A stretch of 64,000 bases of DNA, from NCBI GenBank assembly GCA_021904315.1, contig CM038916.1:8769065-8833064 (forward strand). The letters run 5' to 3'. The position numbers and the translations under genes were made by a program. This stretch comes from Sphagnum magellanicum (taxonomy: Eukaryota > Streptophyta > Sphagnopsida > Sphagnales > Sphagnaceae). The notes beneath the pieces are model-generated. The model did not search any database and was not told where the DNA came from. It saw only the letters and a list, made by a program, of their open reading frames with translations. Shown piece after piece: positions 11,441 through 21,600 of this stretch (position 1 is its first letter; every line of letters starts with the position of its first letter).

Positions 11441-12620
11441 TCTAAATTTTTCTTTTTTTAGCAAAAAAAAGAGCCGAAAAAACTAAAAGGATTAATTACA
11501 TCTATTCATTTATTTCCCAAAAAGCTAAATATTTTAAAAATTAATATAATATTTTGAAAGTAAATTTATTATTTTCATATCATGGAAGAAATTTCGAAAG
11601 TTTTTTTTTTTCAAAAATTCACATTATTTAATGAAAAAAATTAATCTATATCTTTTTGGGAAAAAAAGACCCTGAGGAACTTTCTCAAATGCTTCCATCA
11701 ATTCTTTTATTTCCTGAAAAGGTAAAGAATTTAATTTTTAATTAAATATCTTAAAAGTAAATGTATCACTTTAATATTATGGAAATCTTTTCCAAACTCC
11801 ATTTTTTATAAATCACATTATTTAGTTTTCAAAAAAATTATTTACCTTGTGGGAAAATAAGGACACAAAGGAACGGTTTTTTATTATTTTAATTTTCAAT
11901 TAGAATGAATGGTTCCCTATTAAATTAAATTATTTTATTTTAATTAAAAATTTGAAAGTTCTTTTTTTAATCACATTATTTAATTTTAAAATTAAATTCT
12001 TTACCTTTTTGGGGGAAAATGGACTTAAATGAACTAGAATGAAGGGTTTTTTTGGTTCCTTTTTTTCCAAAAAAGATAAATAATTTTTTCATTAAACAAT
12101 TTTAAATTAAACTTATCATTCTAATATTATGGAAAAAATTTGAAAGTTCAATTTGAAATTTAGTCCCAGTATTTAATTTTTTATAATGTTTACCTTTTTG
12201 GGAAAGTTAGAAAGACCCAAAGGAATTAAATGGAATGGTTTTTTTCATTCCATTCTTTCCCAAAAAAGTAAAAAGAAATTTATTTTAATAAAAAAAAATT
12301 ATTTTGATATTATGGAAAACATTTGAATGTCCATTTAAAAATAAAATATTGGTATTTAGTTTTAAATAATTTGCCTTTTTGAGAAAGAAAAGACCCAAAG
12401 GAAATAAAAATAATGGTTCCATAAAAAAAAATTTCCCAAAAAAGTAAAGAATTTAAATTCTTCCTTCAATTTTTAAAGTAAAGTAATTTAATTGTTCTGA
12501 TATTATGGTTAACTTTTTGAAACTCCATTTTTTTAGAAAGTTACATTATTTTATTTTTAAAATACATTCTTTACCTTTTTGGGAAAGAAAAGACCTAAAG
12601 AACTAGAATGAATAATGTAA
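11440..12620. repeat. AT-rich satellite-like array, unit ~160-200 bp
   Basis: A landmark string close to TTACCTTTTTGGGAAAGAAA, followed by GACCCAAAGGAA, recurs near 11650, 11841, 12001, 12191, 12371 and 12571. A shorter version near 11465 probably marks the first copy. Between landmarks, TTTCCCAAAAAAGTAAA, TATTATGGAAA and a CACATTATTTA string also recur in order. The copies are strongly diverged. Mean spacing is about 184 bases, close to a nucleosome repeat length. Confidence 0.7.
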
Positions 12621-13021
12621 TTCCATCACAATCATTGTGCAAATGATAAACTTTGTGCACAATTTATAAGCTCAATAAAAAATTTCTTTTTTCATAACCT
12701 TGCAAGTACTTTAGATTAAGGATCAAAATTTAAATAGGCCCATATGAATAAGTAACATTAATTTGTTTAAGGTTTATAAATATGAAAATGAACATTATGT
12801 ACACCTTACGTTCTTTTTATAATTTCCATAAGGCCATTTCAAATATGCAATACTTGCATATAGGTTTCATAATAGTGGATGGTTTTTTACAACCATTTAA
12901 TACCTGCATATGGTGTCATAATAGTTGTTGGTTTTTTTACATCCCTTACAATACTCGCATGTAGGTCCATAAATAGTTCTTGATTTTAAACATTTTTTGC
13001 ATTACTTGTATATAGATTTTC

Positions 13022-14060
13022 ATTGTAATATTTATGATATTCAAATGATGTAATAATCTAGTTTAAGTATCAAAAAATAATATCATAATTAAGGAATTAT
13101 TAGAAAAATATTTCAAATAATGTAAATGATTAATTATTACATATATTAAAGGAAGGATGATCACCGAGAATGGTCCTCGGTACGGACAGTGGACACTATG
13201 GCCCAACCGGCTACGGGCGCGTGGAGAGAGAGAGAGAGAGTGTGTGTGTGTTCAAAGTAACTTCCCCTGATTCCGAACGGTACGGACAGTGGAAGACAGA
13301 GAGAGTGTGTGTTTGTTCAAAGGACCACAACCGATGGTTCTTCGTCGGTTCTTTTAGGAAAGTAGCTAAATATAGTAGAATTCTGCTTTTCTGCCAAAAG
13401 GGGACGCCAGCACGGGCGGGGAAGGACCGGGCAAAGGGAGCTCAACGGGTGCATTATGCACCGGGTTCACACACACCTGTGCCTTAGGCACGGGGCACAC
13501 ACTAGTCATATTTAAGAAGATGATGTAATAATCTAGTTTAAGTATCAAAAAATAATGTTATAATTAATGAATTATTAGAAAAAAATTTCAAATAATGTAA
13601 ATGATTAATTATCATATTTAAGAAGATGATGTAATAATTTAATTTAAGTATCAAAAAATAATGTCATAATTAAGGAATTATTAGAAAAAATATTTCAAAT
13701 AATGTAAATGATTAGTTATCATATTTAAGAAGATGATGTAATAATCTAGTTTAAGTATCAAAAAATAATGTCATAATTAAGGAATTATTAGAAAAAATAT
13801 TTCAAATAATGTAAATGATTAATTATCATATTTAAGAAGATGATGTAATAATCTAGTTTAAGTATCAAAACATAATGTCATAATTAAAGAATTATTAGAA
13901 AAAATATTTCAAATAATGTAAATGATTAATTATCATATTTAAAAAGATGATGTAATAATCTAGTTTAAGTATCAAAAAATAATGTCATAATTAAGGAATT
14001 ATTAGAAAAAATATTAGAAAAAATATTTCAAATAATGTAAATGATTAATTATCATATTTA
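13022..14060. repeat. 106-bp tandem array, about six copies, interrupted
   Basis: The unit starts TCATATTTAAGAAGATGATG and ends GTAAATGATTAATTA, with a measured length of 106 bases. Copies are nearly identical from 13506 to about 14060, and one copy before 13136 is separated from the rest by a 369-base insertion. One late copy carries a small internal duplication of AAAAAATATTAG. The high identity points to recent expansion or homogenisation. Confidence 0.88.
13137..13505 (+). mobile_element. Non-autonomous Helitron-like element 1
   Basis: This 369-base, GC-richer segment interrupts the 106-bp array exactly between the A and T of GATTAATTA|TCATATTT, so the target can be reconstructed from the neighbouring repeat units. 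It begins TTACATATATTAAAGG and ends CACACTAG followed by host T. Near the 3' end are two perfect short hairpins, GGTGCATTATGCACC (13448) and GTGCCTTAGGCAC (13479). Insertion at AT without target duplication, a 3' hairpin and a CTAG end are Helitron hallmarks, but the 5' TTAC differs from the canonical TC. Inside, a ~100-base segment with GGTACGGACAGTGGA and a GA/GT tract is duplicated. It has no coding capacity. Confidence 0.72.
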
Positions 14061-14284
14061 AAAAATCATTTATTCTTAATATTAATTAACTGATTATTTG
14101 GTTGAACCTTAATTATTCAAATAATTAAAATTTAGATTTGAAAATCAAATTATTAATTTGATATTTAATTTATTAATTTAATTACCATTTTTTATGTTGA
14201 TAAGTTATTTAAATCATTATTTTTGATAATTATTCATCATAATTAATTGTCATAAAATTAATTTAGGTATATAAAGAAACAAAA

Positions 14285-14572
14285 TTTGGATTATTTTGAA
14301 GTGACCTTACACGTGGGTATTGCATTTATGGTTGATTATTCACCTAAGGTTATTTAAATCACCAATGGATTATTTCAAAATGAACTTGCATGCATGTATT
14401 ACATATAAGTTTTGATTTTCATGGAAAGGCCACCCAAATTACATACTAATTATTTCGAAATGACCTTACATGTGGGTATTGCATTTAGGGTTGGGTCTAC
14501 ACCTTAGGTTACCTAAATCACTTAAAGGTTATATTGAAACGAACTTGAATATGGGTATTGCATGCAGGGAAA
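14285..14572. repeat. ~80-bp tandem repeat, about four copies
   Basis: Units anchored on ATTATTTTGAAGTGACCTTA occur near 14290, 14370, 14450 and 14529. Each is followed by a GTGGGTATTGCAT-like string and an ACCTAAGGTTA..AAATCAC segment. Divergence between neighbours is moderate. Confidence 0.7.
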
Positions 14573-15950
14573 CACAAAAAAAACTATATTTTTCACCATT
14601 TGGTAATATTTGCAAGTTAAGTTCTTTCGCCTTTTTCGAAAAAATATAAAATGACATTGCATTGTTTTACATATGTTTAAGCCCTAAAAATTCCACCCAA
14701 AATTCATCCTAGATTTATTTTAATTATTATAGACTCGTTAAAAGAAATTTAATTAATTTAAATGTCTTAAATTATAAACCTAAACCATAGTTCTAACATT
14801 AAGTAGTAAATTTTACATTAAACCCTAACCCCTTATATCATCAATGTGGCTAATTTTGCATTATGTTCATGTTTATATATGTTAAATCGTATTATGAGAT
14901 GAATAATTAATTTTGAAAACATGAATTTCATGATGTATTGGCGGGGAATCAAATATTTCAAAAATATTTTTATGTTTCATGGTTAATGAATCATCACAAT
15001 ATGATATGGGTATTACATTTAAACAAAAATGGGTTAAGAAATATTGAACTTTAACAACTATGGAACATATGGAAACAAAGGATATTCATAATTATGTTAT
15101 GGCTCTAAACAAGTGATAAAATAAAAAATCAATACAACGAGCAAAATTTAAAATATAAACCTTAAACCTTGATATATATGAACCAAATTCCTAAACATTA
15201 AATCATAAGGCATAACCCTAAAAATTCGAACGATATTTTTTCCATAAGCCCTATTACAACCCTAATTATACGAACCTTAACAAAAAATAATCATAATGAT
15301 ATATGCCCTAAACCCAAAAAACTATACAAAGTATACAAATTATAAAATGCAAAACAAAAAAAATTTAAAACATAGGAAAACATTTAGAATCTAAATTTAA
15401 ATTTTTTTTAAACTACAAAGATTTACTCACCGAAAAAAGTTTTAATCTTAAAAAATAATCAAATAAATTTTGTAAAAAATAAAAAGAAAATATGTCTCTT
15501 ACTTTTGTGTGATTTCTCCAATAAATTTTTTTCCACTCTTTTTAAAAAATATATAGAATGAAATTGTATTAATTCACATATGTTTAAACCCTAAAATTTT
15601 CCCCCGCAAATTTAGCTTAGTTTAGGTTAATTACTATAGATTTGTGAAAAACTTGCTAACTAATTTATGTGTTCGAACCTTAAACCTAAACCATAATTCA
15701 ATAGTATATATTTATAATAATTTCATGAAAAGATATATTATAATGTCCATTCTATAAATAAATTAGGTTAACAAATTTAGTAAAATATGCATTAACTAAA
15801 TCAAAATGCATGTAATTATGACATTATTTCCATTATAAATTATTTATAATAACTACATGTGGGGATTTATGTTCGTCATCCATGAATTAGGGCGAACCTT
15901 TATAAATTGATACGTAGAATTGGAGGGCTCGGGGTGGAAAAAATGAATAC
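14573..15950. other. AT-rich intergenic stretch
   Basis: Nothing gene-like is seen. Scattered AAACCCTAA-type strings (for example near 14818 and 15305) are short degenerate telomere-like motifs rather than an array. Confidence 0.5.
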
Positions 15951-15956
15951 GTAATT

Positions 15957-16150
15957 AGTTAGGTATTTGCCTATGTACAAAACATATGTAGGTAGGTGAA
16001 CTTAATGGTAGGTAGGAAGGTGGGTGCATAGGTAGGTAAGTAGGTATATAGGTTGGTACTTGCGTTAATAAGCAAATTAGTAAGTAAAATGGAAGTTCAA
16101 GGAGCAAGGTAAATAGGTTGTTAGAGTAGGTAAACATGTAGGTAGGCAAG
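15957..16150. repeat. Imperfect (TAGG/TAAG) tetranucleotide tract
   Basis: Repeats of GTAGGTAGG and variants such as GGTAGGTAAGTAGG extend over about 190 bases with interruptions. This is a degenerating microsatellite. The long frame seen on the opposite strand (YLPTYLP-like) is a translation of this repeat and not a gene. Confidence 0.75.
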
Positions 16151-16302
16151 TTAATAGTAGGTCATTTCAACCATGTTGATTCGTCAAGAGATAAGTGTGT
16201 CATTCAAGCCCCTAACCTTTAATCAAAATGTACATGTTCATTAGCCAAAAAAAACCAATTATTCAAGTTGGATTGTTTGAAAAACTAAGCATTCTAATAA
16301 CA

Positions 16303-16746
16303 CTAGTGTGAACCTGGTGCATAATGCACCTGTCGAGTAATAACTGTCACAGAAAACAAAACCCATTAAAAAAAAAAGAAAAAAACAAAGGTCTCGGCAG
16401 TTTAACTGACACAGAAAACAAAACCCATTAAAAAAAAAAAAAAAAAACAAAGGTCCGGGTAGTTTCACTGACAAAGAAAACAAAACCCATAAAAAAGAAA
16501 AAGGTTCGGGCAGTTTAACTGACACAGAGAACAAAACCCATAAAAAAAAAACAAAGGTCTGGGTAGTTTAACTGACACAGAAAACAAAACCCATAAAAAA
16601 AAAAAACAAAAGTCCGGGCGGTTTAACTGACATAGAAAACAAAACCCATAAAAAAAATAATAATAAAATAAAAAGGTCCGGGAAGTGCCTGGAAATTGCC
16701 CGAACAGACAGACAGACAGACACGTAGATTTAATATATAAGAGTAA
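16303..16746 (-). mobile_element. Non-autonomous Helitron-like element 2
   Basis: Read on the minus strand, this ~444-base segment starts TTACTCTTATATATTAAA. It ends with the hairpin GGTGCATTATGCACC (plus positions 16316-16330), a short spacer, and CACACTAG followed by host T. Its start and its 3' hairpin match element 1 at 13.1 kb, so the two belong to one family. Insertion is again between A and T. The interior is mostly a minisatellite of about six units, each holding CAGTTTAACTGACACAGAA, AAACCCAT and an A-run, with a period of 54-62 bases, followed by a (CAGA)n tract. It encodes nothing. Confidence 0.72.
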
Positions 16747-16886
16747 TTCCTCCCCTGATTTATTGAAGGTGTTTTTTTAATGAAAATATAGTCAAACATT
16801 TTGTTCATGATTATTATGTTGTACAAGGGTTATAGTATTAATATACTATTATATTATAATTTTTTCAAATTTATAATGTAATATAA

Positions 16887-17084
16887 CTAGTTATACCCGT
16901 GCGTTCGGCCTTTTGATGTTCTCCTTGTACAACAGTAGCAAGATCAGAACTTGTGTGGATAAACTACTGCCGCCATCATGAGTTGTCGTCCTCCTCCCAT
17001 TCCTCATCTTCTTCTTTCGGGATGAGCAACTTCCGGGATGGATGGATGGAAAGGACGACCACCCAAGGATATTATATAAGTAGA
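16887..17084 (-). mobile_element. Non-autonomous Helitron-like element 3
   Basis: On the minus strand this 198-base segment starts with canonical TC (TCTACTTATATAATATCC) after a host A. It ends ACGGGTATAACTAG before a host T. These are the textbook Helitron terminal features (5' TC, 3' CTRR, AT target). The expected 3' hairpin is weak (CGAACGCACG region). It differs internally from elements 1 and 2 and contains no coding sequence. Confidence 0.6.
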
Positions 17085-17089
17085 TGTTA

Positions 17090-17605
17090 ATATTTTTGTT
17101 CTCCAAGGTACCATGGTTTTGATCATTAATTTCTTGTAAAACATTATAAAATAAATTCTAATGGTTTTAGAGTTTGTTTTGATGCATATTTCATACCACT
17201 AACCTCCCTTTAAAAATTATTTTTTCTTCCTTTGAGATTTGTTAGTTCATTTTCTTTTATTCTTGTCCCTAATAGTCTTGCACGTATAAATTCTGAACAA
17301 ATTTGTAATTTTTTTCTATAATTTGGTTAATTTTTATTTCAAAATCAAAAGATCTAAGCATAATGTTGGTCATTTGTGTGCTATACTTTGTTGTTTGTTG
17401 AACTTATGTTCATTTAAATATACTTTTAACCCTTACACAAATTTTGAAGTATGAAACCTAAGAGTTTGTCCTTTGGACCTAATATCTAAAGAATTTAAAC
17501 TTGTGTGTGAAGTCTATATTTCTTCAAATACATTTGTTATTTTAGAATAAAAATGGTCTTAAAGATAGCATACCTTCATATTATGTGGTATTAAAATAAA
17601 TTATT
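17090..17605. other. AT-rich intergenic stretch
   Basis: No gene, RNA or clear repeat is seen. Composition is AT-rich with many short broken frames. Confidence 0.5.
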
Positions 17606-17610
17606 GTTAT

Positions 17611-18169
17611 CATGGACACCACCATCACCCGTTGTTTATATCATCGTTTGCACCAAAATAATCATTCGCATCATCGTTAACTTTTAGTTAACTTCTAGTT
17701 CATTATTAATTTTTTTGGTTGGTGAAAATAAATTTCTATGGTTTATGAAAACAAAGGTTATAACATGAAACTATACCTAAAATTGGTTTTGAACATATTA
17801 AAAATAATGAGAAGTCTTACCCCTATTTATTCGCCATTAGAGACCTAATTCAAATAAGTTTTCATAGAGGCTTTTATAGAGGCTTTCACCGACCAAAAAC
17901 GTTTATTGAGAAGTTTTTAAACTAATAATGAATTAAAAGTCGATTAAAACTTAACTAAAGGCCATATTATATCCCATTGGGGACCTAGTTCAAGGAAGCC
18001 TCTAAATGTACACCAATAAATTTTTTTTTTGAAAAACTTCTTGAAAAACTTTTTAATTAATCGTGAACTAAAAGTTAATTAAGAGCTAACAATGATGCAA
18101 ATGATGATGCGAGCGATTATGTTGGTGTAAAGAATGATGTAAACGACAAATGATGGTGGTGTTTATGAC
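17611..18169. mobile_element. Foldback / MITE-like inverted repeat
   Basis: The left arm (about 17611-17712: CACCACCATCACCCGTTG, CATCGTTTGCACCAAAATAA, TTAACTTCTAGTTCA) is the reverse complement, with mismatches, of the right arm (about 18055-18169: TGAACTAAAAGTTAA, TGTTGGTGTAAAGAATGATG, ATGATGGTGGTGTTTATG). The arms are about 105-115 bases long and enclose ~340 bases without coding capacity. Overall length (~560 bases) and structure fit a long-arm MITE or foldback element. I did not find a clean target-site duplication. Confidence 0.6.
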
Positions 18170-18174
18170 ACGTC

Positions 18175-21150
18175 TTCAAAAAATTAAAAAAGATTAATAT
18201 CTTGTGATGGTGTTTGTTACAAATTACGATTGAATGAATAATGCTTTAAATGTATATGAATGTTTAGATGTGAAAATAATGATGCAAAAATCTTTGTAAT
18301 GAAAGAAGGGGCAATGATAAAAAAATTAATAGTACAAAAGGTTGTAAATGTTGATAAACAAGGTGTAAATAAAATGCAAATAACATTTTGTTATTAAAAA
18401 CAACTACTTAACACACAATAATATAATATTTGAGCTTCATTCAATTTGTTGATAAAAACACAAGCATGAAAAAAGTTCACTTTACAAGTAATGTTCTATT
18501 TGGCATTTGTAGTGAATATATTAAATTAAGTTTTCACAACTGATTTATAACATTAATTGTTTTTCTAATTGATAATATAATTTTAAAAATTGTATTTGTG
18601 AAAATCATTTGAAATTAAGACATGTTCAAATTTTTATATTTTTAATTATAAGTATTCATGTGCGAATATTTTATAGATCACATTCATTGAATGTTTATTA
18701 ATTTTTAAAATTTTTAGAAATGATTTTTGATTGTGATATGTGAAAACATGTTATTTTAATGTTGTTTTTATTTAATCTTTTAATGACATTATAATAAAAA
18801 TTGTTTTAAGATTTTATTTAATTTTTATTTAAAGATTTAAACATGCATGGTTACATTTGTAATTCAATAAAAGTAATGTGTCAAACATTTAACATGTTTA
18901 ATCATCAATTTTTGACCTGGTTTTAAATACATCAAATTGATTTAAAATATTTTTTTGAAATATTTAAATATTAAATCAATATTTTAAAGATGACAAGTAA
19001 ATTTCAATGTCAATTTATATTTTATGATTGTTTTAGATATTAAATATGAAATAAAAATTTGAAAAATTTGGAGTATGTGGATGCACAATGATAACATTAA
19101 TAACATTTCAAAATTTTTAATCCATCAAATTATTTAAAACAAAAAAATTACGAATGAATGTTTTTTTCAAATTAATCATCACAATGATTTTTGTATGTGA
19201 TGTGTAAAATTTTGTGAACTCAAAATATAATTTAAATGTGATGTTATTAATTCATGCATGTAAGTGATTCATGTACATTTTAATTCTTTTTTTCTTTTCA
19301 ATATATGAATATGTTATTTGTTATGTTGCTAATTTTGACATTATTTATTTATAATCATAAATCATGTAACATGAAACCCTTATGTAATGATAATTTTTTC
19401 TTTTTTTCGAAACTTAAAAAATTGTTTTCAAATAAAATGATTTATAAACATTATGCACAATTTAAAATGCAAGTAATTGTTTGTATATGCAACTTTTATA
19501 ATGATAAAACTCCAAAGTGGATATCTTTTCAATTTATTCACAAAAGAATTAATATAACTTTTAAGCAAACAAAAACATTTAATTCATTCTTTTCATATGT
19601 AAAAATGTTTTATCATGTGTTTTTAATTAAAATTTTTTTATTGATGGATATTTTTCAATCAATTTCAAATTTAGTACGCACATGATTAATTACACATATT
19701 TCTAAAACTATTTCAGAATTTGATGCATACAAAAAATTGAAAAAAAATGACACAAATAATTTAGAATTTTTAAAAAATTGATGACACATATTTTACCAAA
19801 AACATAAAAAATTCACAATCCATACCTTTTGAAAAAATCTCAAATTTATGATGCATATTTCACCTTGAAATTTTTAATGTTTTATTCACATTCACCAAAA
19901 TATTTATATTTTATTTTGTAAGAGAATATTTAAATATCTAAAAAAATCACAATCACCATCATCTATTTTCAAAGAAAAATAAATTTATAACCCATAATCT
20001 ATACAAAATAATCATATTTTTACATAATTTATTCAATATTTATGCATAAGTAGGTATTATGTGTTTACAAAACTTTCATTTTGCATAAATTTGAAGTTGT
20101 TAAAAGTGTTAGAATTCTAGGTGTAAATTTTATGGCAAAATATCACACAAAGTTATCAATTCTTGTTTCAAAACACATTTCAAAATTCAATGCGTTAAAT
20201 TTTGCAATACCCACATTTGGATCCATCAAACTATTATTTGTTTAGTATTTACAAGTATGAAAATTATATTGATAAACAAAATTCCAAATGTGCACAAACT
20301 ATAACAAATTATAAAAATATGGGCCTAAACTTAAGTTCAATCACACAACAAGATAACATAAAACAATGCCATGAAATGTGGTACGAAATATTCAAATAAC
20401 AAATTTATTGAAAAGATGGATTGATTGCAAACATGAAATAAAAGGAAATAAAACTAGAAAATAAAGTAATATTTCAAATTGGTGTTGAACACATCAAAAT
20501 AATGAACAAAATTGTATTTGTTCATGCCCATCATGGTCATAGCTTATGAAGATTTCCATAAAAGCTATGGAAGTTGTATGGAAGCTATATGGTTATAGCT
20601 TGTGGAAATTTCCATAAAAGCTTTCACATAACTCATCACACAAAATATTGTTTCAAACATTTTTCAAAATAAATATTTTGAATGAAAAATGAACAATGAT
20701 TGATGAGCTTTCTCCATTATCGCTAAAAGATGAAAAGTGATGAATGAACTTGACGCATTTAATGAAAAATAAACATTCATGAATCAACTTTATCCATGAA
20801 TCACAATTTAGATGATCTTGGTTTGAATTTCATCTAGTAAAGGTGAAAATCGGTGAAGAACAATTGAATTATAATTTATTTTATTTAAAATTAATTACAA
20901 AAATCTAAATATCATACAATATAGTAGATTACAAGATATTACATGTCACATTTATTCCAATTAAAAAAAATCCAATAAGATTAACAAGTTGAAAAAACAC
21001 ATGAATTTTCTATGTAATGTTTTGAAAGTGGTTTCATTTAACTTGACAAGTTTGAACATTGTTTCAAGAAAAAATATATCCTCTTTTTTAACATTTGAAC
21101 ATATGCTTTAACTCTAGTTATGTGTAATATAAACCATTTTATTATAACCT
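18175..21150. other. Long AT-rich stretch, no gene supported
   Basis: Very AT-rich sequence with runs of T and A. Open frames near 19305-19685 and 20202-20399 are rich in Phe, Ile, Asn and Lys, as expected from chance translation of AT-rich DNA. A short duplicated segment (ATAGCTTATGAAGATTTCCA and its variant) occurs near 20540 and 20600. Confidence 0.5.
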
Positions 21151-21174
21151 ATAAATCATAAACTTTATCATGTA

Positions 21175-21600
21175 AAAAATGTTAAAACTTTGACCTTCAA
21201 TTTTAAAACCTAAGCCTCATCCACTAAACCATATGCACTAACCAAATGTAATAAATTGTACACTATATCCCTTAAAACATTATGCCTTGCAACCTAAACC
21301 CTAAACCATATTTTTTTAAACCACATACCTCTTAATGTGCACCCTCAACCCCATATCCTACACCTTGAATCCTAACCCTTAAACTTTTATGTCCTAAACC
21401 CTATGTCATAAACGACATACATTGTGCCCTACATACAATGAACATCATTGAACATGTGAGACTTGGGATATAGAGTATTGGGTTTATGGTTTAGGGTATC
21501 GAGCACAGGGCATAGGGTACAAGTTATATGGTTTAGGGTTAAGAGTTAAGAGGCTTACAATTTAGGTTTTACATATGATGGTCTATGGTTAAATGTTCCA
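21175..21600. repeat. Degenerate telomere-like sequence in inverted orientation
   Basis: From about 21180 to 21420 the plus strand is dense in CCCTAAA-like strings (AACCTAAACCCTAAACCATA, TCCTAAACCCTATG). From about 21470 to 21560 the complementary TTTAGGG-like strings follow (GGTTTATGGTTTAGGG, TGGTTTAGGGTTAAG). The plant telomere repeat is TTTAGGG. The block is therefore a decayed interstitial telomere-like tract with its two halves pointing in opposite directions. Confidence 0.55.

Noticed and set aside
13170..13487. 105-codon open frame in the Helitron-like element
   Set aside because: It runs through duplicated GA/GT tracts and hairpins inside a non-autonomous element. There is no domain and no sign of coding selection.
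18175..21150. 126-codon and 65-codon frames in AT-rich DNA
   Set aside because: Phe/Ile/Asn/Lys-rich composition is what random AT-rich DNA gives. No domain or splice context.
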